Positions 1 to 5,933 of a stretch of DNA of 64,000 nt are shown in pieces. The notes beneath the pieces were generated by a model. It ran no database searches. It saw only the letters and a program-made list of their open reading frames with translations, and was not told the DNA's origin. The translations under genes and the position numbers were made by a program. This stretch comes from an uncultured Pelagibacteraceae bacterium (lineage in GTDB: Bacteria > Pseudomonadota > Alphaproteobacteria > Pelagibacterales > Pelagibacteraceae), in the NCBI GenBank assembly GCA_902558835.1, contig CACEFK010000002.1:62001-126000 (forward strand), read 5' to 3'. Positions within the stretch are counted from its first letter, which is position 1. Every line of letters starts with the position of its first letter.

Positions 1-239
1 CTTATTATATTACAAAAGTATTTTTATGCCTTTATGAAAACATTTTTTTGGCTGATTGAAAACATATAATTTAAATATGTTTTATTAATGCATTGGATTT
101 CAATCCTTTTCTATCGTATTCCGCTATTTTTATTATCTCCCTTGTTGCGTAATTCGAATAAACAGAAAAGGGTTGAGTCTATAACCAACTATAAACTTTT
201 AACCCTCAAAAAATCAATCAACAATAGGAGTTCTAATAT

Positions 240-425
240 ATGGAGATAGGCCGTGTCTGTAAGTACTGTCACGTGAGTGCTTACGTTGCTTATGACAACT
301 GTGACCCAGTTTATAAAAAAACATTTAAGTTCGAAATTTTACCAGGTGAACACAACAGTTTAGTCTGGGACAAGATAATCAAAATATTTACCAAAAATGG
401 ATACAAAGTGGAGCTTAAATCATGA
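240..425 (+). CDS. Hypothetical 61-residue protein with Cys-x-x-Cys
   Basis: I do not recognise this protein. AGGAG at 226-230 lies 9 bases before the ATG, which supports real translation. Cys7 and Cys10 form a Cys-x-x-Cys pair and Cys21 follows, so a small metal site is possible but unproven. There is no signal peptide and no membrane segment. The stop overlaps the next start by 4 bases (ATGA), so it is probably co-translated with the secreted protein downstream. The upstream 239 bases (1-239) hold no gene that I can support. Its position next to a tRNA-Thr fragment suggests it is cargo of an integrated element. Confidence 0.55.
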   Translation: MEIGRVCKYCHVSAYVAYDNCDPVYKKTFKFEILPGEHNSLVWDKIIKIFTKNGYKVELKS

Positions 426-988
426 AAAGAGTTTTACTTATTATTTTATTACACTTATCTCTATTTTTTATTGTCTTTGCTTACCATGCGCAAGCTGAAG
501 AAGATGAAATGTGGACAATTGATAAATACGAAAGTTTAACATTTGCAAGAGTATATGGAGAAGTAATTCATGGAGACAGTTTAAATTTCTTTATTCAATC
601 AAAAGATAACTGTGAAAAAGTTTGGCATAATTTCACTTTTTACACATATGAGCAGCCTGGAGATATAAAACAACTATTAAACAGAAATATACCAATAAAA
701 ATTAATGAAGAAGAAGTTACTGCTTATGTAGATCATATACAGCCATTTTTAATGGGTTACAGAGTTTTATTATCCTTAGGATCGTTTCCAATTAAAGAAT
801 ATATTTATAAATTAAATAATTTTTATATTGAGGAACAAAGATTTGAGATTGAAATAATTGATGGGATTGATTTTAAGGCAAGTAAATATTTTGATATATC
901 AATAAATAGATGGAATTTAGATAAACTCGTACCATCTGTTTTAGAAGCACATAAAAGGTGTAAAGAAATTAAAAATACTGACTCTTAA
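422..988 (+). CDS. Hypothetical secreted protein, 188 residues
   Basis: Unrecognised. The N-terminus is a clear Sec signal peptide: MKR, a hydrophobic core over residues 4-20, and a likely cleavage after the AQA at residues 23-25. The mature part of about 163 residues is rich in Asn, Ile, Lys and Glu and contains only two Cys, one in the first third and one near the C-terminus, so a single disulfide is possible. It has no further membrane segment, so it is predicted to be periplasmic or exported. It overlaps the upstream 61-residue gene by 4 bases. The pair appears to be a two-gene accessory cassette. Function unknown. Confidence 0.6.
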   Translation: MKRVLLIILLHLSLFFIVFAYHAQAEEDEMWTIDKYESLTFARVYGEVIHGDSLNFFIQSKDNCEKVWHNFTFYTYEQPGDIKQLLNRNIPIKINEEEVTAYVDHIQPFLMGYRVLLSLGSFPIKEYIYKLNNFYIEEQRFEIEIIDGIDFKASKYFDISINRWNLDKLVPSVLEAHKRCKEIKNTDS

Positions 989-1001
989 ATAAAGTTTTAG
1001 T

Positions 1002-1023
1002 GAAGTGAATTTGAAGTGAATTT
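1002..1023. repeat. Two tandem copies of an 11-base unit
   Basis: GAAGTGAATTT occurs twice back to back (1002-1012 and 1013-1023) just after the 188-residue gene. TTGAAGT (1011-1017) can also pair with ACTTCAA (1029-1035), giving a weak 7-bp hairpin with no T-tract. It could be a degenerate 3' end or a protein site; nothing decides it. Confidence 0.4.
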
Positions 1024-1096
1024 TAAAAACTTCAATAGACAGGACTCAATTAGTTAAGTATTATCAATGTTAATGAAAGGAAAAATAATTAACTTT

Positions 1097-1123
1097 ATTG
1101 ATTTGTAATCAATAGGTCTGCAG
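1097..1123 (+). pseudogene. tRNA-Thr(UGU) anticodon-arm fragment, possible att remnant
   Basis: ATTGA (1097-1101), the 7-base loop TTTGTAA with anticodon TGT (1104-1106), and TCAAT (1109-1113) form a perfect 5-bp, 7-loop anticodon arm with T33. It is followed by AGGTC (a typical 5-base variable loop) and TGCAG, which looks like the first strand of a T stem. Before and after these 27 bases nothing resembles a tRNA: there is no D arm, no T loop and no acceptor stem. I read it as the leftover half of a tRNA-Thr split by an integrating element. The intact gene would then lie left of this window. This is inference from pattern only. Confidence 0.45.
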
Positions 1124-1132
1124 ATATAAATT

Positions 1133-1270
1133 TTACCAGGCTGTTAATTTCCAGCATTCATTGGCGTCTTCAATACGAACGTAACAACCAAGAAAAGACA
1201 TAATTTTAAATGCACAAAAACCTCCAACTAAAATAATGACTACGAACATTATTGGATTAATTTTTTTCAT
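1133..1270 (-). CDS. Small membrane protein, 45 residues
   Basis: This short frame starts with ATG only 4 bases after the nadK stop codon on the same strand. It encodes a Lys-Lys start, a hydrophobic segment over about residues 6-25 (single transmembrane helix, N-in by the positive-inside rule), then a short polar tail with Cys residues and a C-terminal Trp. No strong ribosome site is visible, so expression would rely on coupling to nadK. The hydrophobic-then-polar pattern and tight spacing make it plausible. The family is unknown. Confidence 0.4.
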   Translation of the reverse strand: MKKINPIMFVVIILVGGFCAFKIMSFLGCYVRIEDANECWKLTAW

Positions 1271-1274
1271 TTAT

Positions 1275-2045
1275 CTAACTAGTCTCTCTTCTTATTTGTT
1301 CAATTTTAATCTTTTTTTGTAGACTTCTGTTTTTATCATAAAGAAGATTAAACTTTATTTTATTATTAGTTTTTACTGTAATTGATTTAGCATTTCTTAC
1401 TTCTAAGTTATCTGCAACAGCACTGATAGGTCTCTTAGTTGGGTTTAAGTTAGTTATAACTATTTTAGTTTTATCATTAACAATTTTACCCTTCCATCTT
1501 CTTGGCCTAAATGCGCTTATAGGTGATATTGATAATTTTTTTGAATGTAAACTTAAAATAGGTCCATGAACAGAAAGATTGTAGGCCGTACTTCCTGCTG
1601 GTGTTGATACTAACACACCGTCAGACACTAATTTTTTAATTATTTGTTTTGAACCTTGCTTAATAGATAATGAAGCAGCCTGCCTACTTTGTCTAAGCAC
1701 AGATACTTCATTTATTGCTATAGATCTTTTGGTTTGATTGTTTTTATTTTTAACAATCATCTCTAAAGGAGAAATTGAAAGTAAATTTGCTTTTAACAAG
1801 CTTTTTAAAATATCTTTTGAGGAAAATTTATTCATAAGAAAACCATAATTTCCAGAGTTAATCCCATAAAAATGTTTTTTAGAGTTTCTATTCTTTTTTA
1901 GTGTTTGAAGCATAAAACCATCTCCACCGATTACAATGATGAGGTTTTCTTTTTTAAACTGGTTAGATTTAATTTTTTTTAATAATAAATTTTTTATCTT
2001 AGAAGATTTTTTATTTTTATCTGAAATGATTTGAAGTTTACTCAT
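1275..2045 (-). CDS. nadK: NAD kinase
   Basis: Phosphorylates NAD to NADP with ATP in the cytoplasm. The diagnostic GGDG nucleotide motif is at residues 40-43, NE at 112-113, and the GSTAY signature at 151-155. At 256 residues it has the compact alphaproteobacterial length. Its start is separated from the tRNA-Leu 3' end by only a few bases, and the tiny membrane-protein gene follows it. It lies just outside the tRNA-Leu island, so it belongs to the core chromosome. The C-terminal third is Lys/Asn-rich, as expected at this A+T level. Confidence 0.93.
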   Translation of the reverse strand: MSKLQIISDKNKKSSKIKNLLLKKIKSNQFKKENLIIVIGGDGFMLQTLKKNRNSKKHFYGINSGNYGFLMNKFSSKDILKSLLKANLLSISPLEMIVKNKNNQTKRSIAINEVSVLRQSRQAASLSIKQGSKQIIKKLVSDGVLVSTPAGSTAYNLSVHGPILSLHSKKLSISPISAFRPRRWKGKIVNDKTKIVITNLNPTKRPISAVADNLEVRNAKSITVKTNNKIKFNLLYDKNRSLQKKIKIEQIRRETS

Positions 2046-2049
2046 TTAG

Positions 2050-2135
2050 TGGTGCCCTCGGCCAGACTCGAACTGGCACTCCGCAAGCGGCAAGGATTTT
2101 AAGTCCTTTGTGTCTACCAATTTCACCACGAGGGC
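2050..2135 (-). tRNA. tRNA-Leu(UAA)
   Basis: Intact class II tRNA read on the minus strand. The acceptor stem GCCCTCG (2135 downward) pairs with CGAGGGC (2060-2054), followed by discriminator A and an encoded CCA (2052-2050). The anticodon arm AAGGA-loop-TCCTT has the loop CTTAAAA, giving anticodon UAA. A long variable arm and a T arm with GTTCGAG follow. Length is 86 bases including CCA. Its 5' half and promoter are repeated exactly at 3951-4037, marking it as an integration site. Confidence 0.96.
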
Positions 2136-2183
2136 ATTAATGAATTTCATGAGTATTTATGCTAATATTTATAATTGAACAAG
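2097..2183. repeat. 87-base direct repeat, copy 1 (tRNA-Leu 5' half plus promoter)
   Basis: Identical at all 87 positions to 3951-4037. It runs from the anticodon loop of the intact tRNA-Leu, through its 5' end, to the base just upstream of the -35 box. Similarity fades after 2183. This is the expected structure of one attachment junction of a tRNA-targeted element. Confidence 0.93.
2154..2182 (-). promoter_or_regulatory. Promoter of tRNA-Leu
   Basis: On the minus strand, TTGTTC (2182-2177) and TAAATA (2159-2154) are separated by exactly 17 bases, a good sigma-70 pair, with about 18 bases from the -10 box to the mature 5' end. The 87-base duplication ends one base beyond this -35 box. Confidence 0.7.
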
Positions 2184-2207
2184 AGAAATAAGTAAATTTT
2201 TTTTATT

Positions 2208-2239
2208 TTATCTCTCAATGTGCTGGTCTTGTGCTGGTT
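2208..2239. repeat. 32-base direct repeat, copy 1
   Basis: It matches 3793-3824 at 31 of 32 positions in the same orientation. It contains TGTGCTGGT twice, 11 bases apart. Candidate integrase arm site inside the island's left end. Confidence 0.8.
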
Positions 2240-2240
2240 G

Positions 2241-2252
2241 TCCTATAAAATC
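2241..2252. repeat. 12-base inverted repeat, left arm
   Basis: TCCTATAAAATC is the exact reverse complement of 3885-3896. A second TCCTATAA directly follows at 2251-2258. Likely a protein-binding arm of the island. Confidence 0.5.
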
Positions 2253-2269
2253 CTATAAGTTTTTTCATT

Positions 2270-2704
2270 TTAACTAGTTATAAATTTTTGTAAGTGATCT
2301 ATGAGATCTTTTTGTTCTTTAATCATAATTTTTAAAACATCACCAATTGAAATAATACCAACAACTTTTTTATTTTCTAATATTGGTAGATGTCTTATTC
2401 TATGCTCAATCATTAACCCCATACACTGATCAACTTTAAAATCTCTAGTAACAGTAACTAATTCTTTGGTCATTACTTCGTCTAATAATGTATCTTTGCT
2501 ATTCTTGCCTTTTAAAATAACTTTTCTTGCATAATCTCTTTCTGAAAAAATACCTATAGGAAAATCATTATTATCAATAATGATGATTGCACCTATATTC
2601 TTTTCTGACATTAAAATAAGTGCTTGCATTACATTTTGGTCTTTTGAAATAGTCCAAATTTGTCTTTTTTTATTATGTTTTAAAAAATCTTCTAAATATG
2701 TCAA
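2270..2704 (-). CDS. CBS-domain pair protein
   Basis: A stand-alone Bateman module of 144 residues. The first CBS domain spans about residues 12-65, with GIFSERDYAR at 51-60; the second spans about 76-133, with GIISIGDVLK at 116-125. Such modules bind adenine nucleotides (AMP, ATP, NADH) and act as energy-sensing regulators. No effector domain is attached, so its target is unknown. The first codon is TTG (2704-2702), two codons after the upstream YdcH-like stop, so translation is probably coupled. It lies inside the tRNA-Leu island and may be either cargo or displaced core sequence. Confidence 0.85.
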   Translation of the reverse strand: MTYLEDFLKHNKKRQIWTISKDQNVMQALILMSEKNIGAIIIIDNNDFPIGIFSERDYARKVILKGKNSKDTLLDEVMTKELVTVTRDFKVDQCMGLMIEHRIRHLPILENKKVVGIISIGDVLKIMIKEQKDLIDHLQKFITS

Positions 2705-2707
2705 ATG

Positions 2708-2878
2708 TTATCTCTTAAAATTAGAAACTAGTTCTTTTAGTTTTAATTTTTCTTTTTTCAAGGTTCTTAACTTTTCCCATGAAGAAAAGGCTCGGTCATT
2801 AAGTCTTAATTTAGTTAAATGATTTATTTGTAACTCTATTTTTTTATGTTTTTTTATGAGCTCTTTAAACTCTTTCAT
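2708..2878 (-). CDS. YdcH/DUF465-like small helical protein
   Basis: A 56-residue protein from the ATG at 2878; a GTG at 2896 would add six residues. The pattern is that of the YdcH family: a KKHKKIELQI helix resembling the family's E-H-x-x-L-D-x-x-I motif, a short linker, then LKKEKLKLKE. It is predicted to be a two-helix hairpin. Function of the family is poorly known. The stop is 3 bases before the TTG of the CBS-pair gene, so the two form an operon. Assignment rests on pattern, without a search. Confidence 0.55.
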   Translation of the reverse strand: MKEFKELIKKHKKIELQINHLTKLRLNDRAFSSWEKLRTLKKEKLKLKELVSNFKR

Positions 2879-2984
2879 TAATTTAAAACATATCACATTT
2901 TAAATATAAAGATTATTTAAATTAAAATTTTTTTGGTTTTTAGAAAAATAAAAAAAGATTCACTTAATTTAATAAGTAAAAAAA

Positions 2985-3054
2985 GCTGAATTATATTTTT
3001 TGCTTTTATATTTCTTGTGCGATATGATCTATCTGAGTCCCGCTCTAATTCAGC
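2985..3054. repeat. 9-base inverted repeat around a 52-base loop
   Basis: GCTGAATTA (2985-2993) is the exact complement of TAATTCAGC (3046-3054). The loop is non-coding and lies in the divergent gap between the YdcH-like gene (minus) and the 49-residue gene (plus). It may be an operator pair or a structured leader. The rest of the 2897-3104 gap shows only A/T tracts. Confidence 0.35.
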
Positions 3055-3104
3055 CTTGTGCTGACAATCAATATTAAAAATTAACAATTTAAAGTGTCAA
3101 AATT

Positions 3105-3254
3105 ATGATTTTGAAATTGATAAAACTACTGTGTTTTTTGGGCATACATAACTACAAAACCATAAATATTGAATATGGCTTTAATCCAACCGATAGAGTT
3201 ACAACCCTTGAATGTAAAAATTGTCGTTTCACTAAAATTAAATCTGGTGGGTAA
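3105..3254 (+). CDS. Small Cys-x-x-Cys protein (DUF1660-like), 49 residues
   Basis: A short open frame ATG to TAA. The N-terminus (LKLIKLLCFLGIHNYK) and a C-terminal CKNC pair resemble small prophage proteins of the DUF1660 type, which carry LLC-x-x-x-G-H near the start and Cys-x-x-Cys near the end and are thought to bind zinc. Twelve bases separate its stop from the next start, so the two are probably co-transcribed. Expression is supported only by composition and context. The phage-like resemblance fits its place inside an island. Confidence 0.5.
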   Translation: MILKLIKLLCFLGIHNYKTINIEYGFNPTDRVTTLECKNCRFTKIKSGG

Positions 3255-3265
3255 AACTTATATTA

Positions 3266-3784
3266 ATGAAAAATATTCGAAAAAATATTGAGATAAGAAG
3301 ATTTTTAGAATGGTCAAAAATAGTAAGGGGAAAACCAATTCAAATAAGATTGTATGAATTAATATATTTTGAACTACTAGAATTATGGCTTCAGTTAAAC
3401 AAACCACCATTAAGAAGATTGATATATGAAACAATTAATTCAGATGATTATAATGATAAATTTATTAGAGGAAAAATATTTCAAGAATATATAGATGAAA
3501 TATTAGAAACACCCTGTGAAGATAAATCTGGATACTACAATCCAGACTCTAGAGAAATATTAAGCGAAGTTAATATTAAAGAATTATATGATGTAAAATA
3601 CCTGATAAAAAGTGAGTTAAATACAGTGATTATGATTGATAGATATAATGCTATTTATACTTTTTGTAGACTGTATGAGGAATGGTGCTTAAAAAAGAAA
3701 TCTGAACAAATTGAAGATGTGACTAAAAAAGAAAGATTTGATGTAACAAAAGATTTACCATTAAAGATTTCCCTTCAAAAATAA
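3266..3784 (+). CDS. Hypothetical protein, 172 residues, island cargo
   Basis: Unrecognised. A soluble, helix-rich, strongly charged protein with no signal peptide or membrane segment. The N-terminal 60 residues carry Arg and Lys clusters and a Leu-rich stretch; the middle is acidic (DDYNDKF, CEDKSGY); the tail is again basic. No catalytic motif stands out. It follows the 49-residue Cys-pair protein by 11 bases and ends 8 bases before the inner 32-base repeat, so the pair looks like the variable payload of the element. A defence, regulatory or phage-derived role would be a guess. Confidence 0.6.
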   Translation: MKNIRKNIEIRRFLEWSKIVRGKPIQIRLYELIYFELLELWLQLNKPPLRRLIYETINSDDYNDKFIRGKIFQEYIDEILETPCEDKSGYYNPDSREILSEVNIKELYDVKYLIKSELNTVIMIDRYNAIYTFCRLYEEWCLKKKSEQIEDVTKKERFDVTKDLPLKISLQK

Positions 3785-3792
3785 ATTTCTAC

Positions 3793-3824
3793 TTATCTCT
3801 CTATGTGCTGGTCTTGTGCTGGTT
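3793..3824. repeat. 32-base direct repeat, copy 2
   Basis: One mismatch to 2208-2239, same orientation. It carries the same duplicated TGTGCTGGT core and lies at the inner right end of the island, 8 bases after the 172-residue gene. Confidence 0.8.
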
Positions 3825-3884
3825 TACACAAATTAATTAGATCTTATTTTCTAATCTTAATTGATAGCTAAATTAAAGTTATGT

Positions 3885-3896
3885 GATTTTATAGGA
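3885..3896. repeat. 12-base inverted repeat, right arm
   Basis: GATTTTATAGGA is the exact reverse complement of 2241-2252, facing it across the island. Confidence 0.5.
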
Positions 3897-3902
3897 TGTT
3901 TT

Positions 3903-3928
3903 AGACTACCTTGGACTACTATGGACTG
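3903..3928. repeat. Three GACT units at 10-base spacing
   Basis: GACTA, GACTA and GACTG start at 3904, 3914 and 3924, so they fall on one face of the helix, 15 bases from the truncated tRNA-Leu. They could be accessory-protein or integrase sites of the right attachment region. The remaining sequence of the 3785-4060 gap is A/T-rich with no gene. Confidence 0.4.
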
Positions 3929-3942
3929 ACTAAAAAGTGAAT

Positions 3943-3989
3943 CCCTCGGCTTTTAAGTCCTTTGTGTCTACCAATTTCACCACGAGGGC
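3943..3989 (-). pseudogene. Truncated tRNA-Leu(UAA) with internal deletion
   Basis: Read on minus: the 5' half of tRNA-Leu, from GCCCTCG at 3989 to the anticodon loop at 3951, is followed directly by GCCGAGGG (3950-3943). That octamer equals the acceptor-stem 3' strand of the intact gene (2062-2055). Compared with the intact tRNA, 34 bases (2063-2096) are missing: the 3' side of the anticodon arm, the variable arm and the T arm. Six acceptor pairs could still form. Its promoter is complete (-35 at 4036-4031, -10 at 4013-4008), so a short RNA may be made. Confidence 0.7.
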
Positions 3990-4037
3990 ATTAATGAATT
4001 TCATGAGTATTTATGCTAATATTTATAATTGAACAAG
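3951..4037. repeat. 87-base direct repeat, copy 2 (right attachment junction)
   Basis: Identical to 2097-2183. It ends one base past the -35 box of the duplicated tRNA promoter. This copy lies next to the core gene at 4061, so it is probably the original chromosomal half. Confidence 0.93.
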
Positions 4038-4060
4038 TCTAATAATTAAATTTTTTTTAA

Positions 4061-4465
4061 TCAAGACCCCTTTAAACCTTTTTTAAGATATTTTTCGTTT
4101 AACTTGCAATCTCTATATCCTCTCTTAACTACATTTAAATATCTTTCAGTTGGAAATTTGAATGGTGATTTTTTTACCATTGTATAAGTCATGATTTTTT
4201 TTCCATAATAATAAAAATAATATTTTTTATAAAGAATTGGAAAATCTTCATACAAGTCTAATTTTTTTTCATCACTTTTAGAAATTTCAAATAATGCGCC
4301 TGGAACAATAGAGTTTTTTTTGGGTTCAATATCAGCAGCTCTATACTTGCTTCTAAATGTTAGTCTGAAATCTTTCAAATTTATTTTTTTTAAAAAAATA
4401 CTGTCTTTACATCTGCGCTTCATTTGAAAATGATTAAGATTACTTCCATAAGCAAAATAAAGCAT
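4061..4465 (-). CDS. Gamma-glutamylcyclotransferase-family protein
   Basis: A 134-residue GGCT-like fold. The YGSNL substrate loop is at residues 6-10 and a Glu at the catalytic position is in LYEDFP (Glu73). Family members release 5-oxoproline from gamma-glutamyl amines or peptides; the exact substrate cannot be read from sequence. The start overlaps the stop of the CinA-like gene by one base (TAATG), so the two are translated in tandem. It was probably the upstream neighbour of tRNA-Leu before the island arrived. Confidence 0.85.
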   Translation of the reverse strand: MLYFAYGSNLNHFQMKRRCKDSIFLKKINLKDFRLTFRSKYRAADIEPKKNSIVPGALFEISKSDEKKLDLYEDFPILYKKYYFYYYGKKIMTYTMVKKSPFKFPTERYLNVVKRGYRDCKLNEKYLKKGLKGS

Positions 4466-5214
4466 TATCTATCAACCACCTCAATTTTTTTTTCATTAAC
4501 AAATTTCAAAATTTGAGAATTACAATTATCTATTTTACTTTGATCTTCTGATCTTATTACTATTGAGACTCCTAATTTACCTGCATGAAAAAAAGGGTAA
4601 CTTCCTATCTCAACATCTTTATTATTATTTTGAACTTTTGTTAAAGAGTGAGCTATTTCACTTTCAACAGTTCTTAAACTAATCGTAAGACTTTTAATTG
4701 GTTCACCCCCTACTATACTATTAGTTAAGCCACCTAACATTGATTTCAAAATTGAAGGAACTCCTGGTAAAGAAAATACATTTTCAACATTAAAACCTGG
4801 TGCGCCACTTGTTGGATTTAAAATTAATTTTGCATTCTCTGGCATCCAAGCCATTTTTTGTCTTCCTTCATTAAATTCACCAGGTTGGTAATAAGCTTCT
4901 AAAATTTTAAATGCTTCCTTGTGAACTTCGTATTTAATTCCAAATGCTTTTGAAACCGCTTGAGCGGTAATATCGTCATGAGTAGGCCCAATACCACCAG
5001 TTGTAAAAACATAATCGTATGTTGATCTAAGAAAATTTAAAGTTTCAACAATAGTCTCCTCAACATCAGGGATTACTCTAACTTCTTCAACATTAACACC
5101 AATTGAATTAAGCCAAATTGCTAAGGTTGATGTATTTGTGTCTTGAGTTCTGCCAGATAAAATTTCATTACCAATAATTAAAATCGATGCATTAACTTTT
5201 ACTTTTTTATCCAT
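4465..5214 (-). CDS. CinA-like molybdopterin-binding-domain protein
   Basis: 249 residues with the MoaB/Mog-type fold: GNEILSG at 15-21 and TTGGIGPTHDD at 71-81. It matches the N-terminal half of CinA; the C-terminal nicotinamide-nucleotide amidase domain of full CinA is absent. In characterised CinA this half is an ADP-ribose/NMN-related pyrophosphatase-like domain, so a nucleotide-metabolite role is more likely than DNA uptake. Twenty bases separate it from the divergent sfsA. Confidence 0.85.
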   Translation of the reverse strand: MDKKVKVNASILIIGNEILSGRTQDTNTSTLAIWLNSIGVNVEEVRVIPDVEETIVETLNFLRSTYDYVFTTGGIGPTHDDITAQAVSKAFGIKYEVHKEAFKILEAYYQPGEFNEGRQKMAWMPENAKLILNPTSGAPGFNVENVFSLPGVPSILKSMLGGLTNSIVGGEPIKSLTISLRTVESEIAHSLTKVQNNNKDVEIGSYPFFHAGKLGVSIVIRSEDQSKIDNCNSQILKFVNEKKIEVVDR

Positions 5215-5234
5215 ATGAAATATATAATTTAGTT

Positions 5235-5933
5235 ATGGAATTTACCAAGTCTTTAATTAAAGGCAAACTAATCAAACGTTATAAAAGGTTTTTTACTGAC
5301 GTTAAGCTCGATAAAGAAATTGTCACAGCTCATTGTCCTAATACAGGATCAATGAAAGGTTTATTAGATGAAGGTAATGAAGTTTATTTGCTTTCTAATA
5401 ATGACCCAAAACGAAAGCTTAAATATGGATTAGAGATTATTAAATCTAGAAAAAATTTAGTTGGGGTAAATACTCATATGGCAAATAGAATAGTTGATCA
5501 TGGACTTAAAAATAATTTAATAAATGAACTCAAGAACAATGAAATCATAAAACCAGAAGTTTTTTTTAATAAGAAAACAAGATTTGATTTTTTATTAGAG
5601 AAAAAGGGTCAAAAAATGTTTGTTGAAGTTAAAAATGTTACTTTATTTAGAAATAAGGATACTGCTGAATTTCCAGATGCACCAACAGCAAGGGGAACTA
5701 AGCATTTATTAACCCTTATTGATGCCATAAAAAAAAGTTATAAAACCTACTTAATATTTTTAGTTCAAATTCAAAATATGAAATATTTTAAAATAGCTAA
5801 AGATATAGATGAAGAATATTACAACGCATACCTAAAAGCCAAAAAAGCTGGTGTTAATTTTTTGGCTTATAGATGTGATATAAGTTCTAAGAAAATTTTT
5901 ATAGATAAAAAATTAAAAATTATAGATGACTGA
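5235..5933 (+). CDS. sfsA: SfsA family protein
   Basis: 232 residues with AHCPNTGSM (32-40) in the N-terminal OB-like domain and a nuclease-like C-terminal half carrying RFDFLL (117-122) and VEVKN (131-135). The E. coli homologue was named for stimulation of maltose use and binds DNA; the true reaction is uncertain, and the second motif set resembles a metal-dependent nuclease centre. It is first in the sfsA-map-purine run and overlaps map by 8 bases. Confidence 0.9.
   Translation: MEFTKSLIKGKLIKRYKRFFTDVKLDKEIVTAHCPNTGSMKGLLDEGNEVYLLSNNDPKRKLKYGLEIIKSRKNLVGVNTHMANRIVDHGLKNNLINELKNNEIIKPEVFFNKKTRFDFLLEKKGQKMFVEVKNVTLFRNKDTAEFPDAPTARGTKHLLTLIDAIKKSYKTYLIFLVQIQNMKYFKIAKDIDEEYYNAYLKAKKAGVNFLAYRCDISSKKIFIDKKLKIIDD

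Larger units (their letters stand above)
2184..3942. mobile_element. Small tRNA-Leu island, integrase absent
   Basis: A 1.76-kb segment lies between the two copies of the tRNA-Leu 5' half. Inside both ends are 32-base direct repeats (2208-2239, 3793-3824) and a 12-base inverted repeat (2241-2252, 3885-3896), in the arrangement of integrase arm sites. Cargo is a CBS-pair protein and a YdcH-like protein on minus, and a Cys-pair miniprotein and a 172-residue unknown on plus. No integrase, excisionase or phage structural gene is present, so it is a remnant or depends on an enzyme in trans. Confidence 0.6.

Noticed and set aside
80-125. tRNA-like T-arm (GGATTTCAATCC) near the left end
   Set aside because: The base before TTC is not G, no 5-bp stem forms, and no acceptor or anticodon arm flanks it on either strand.
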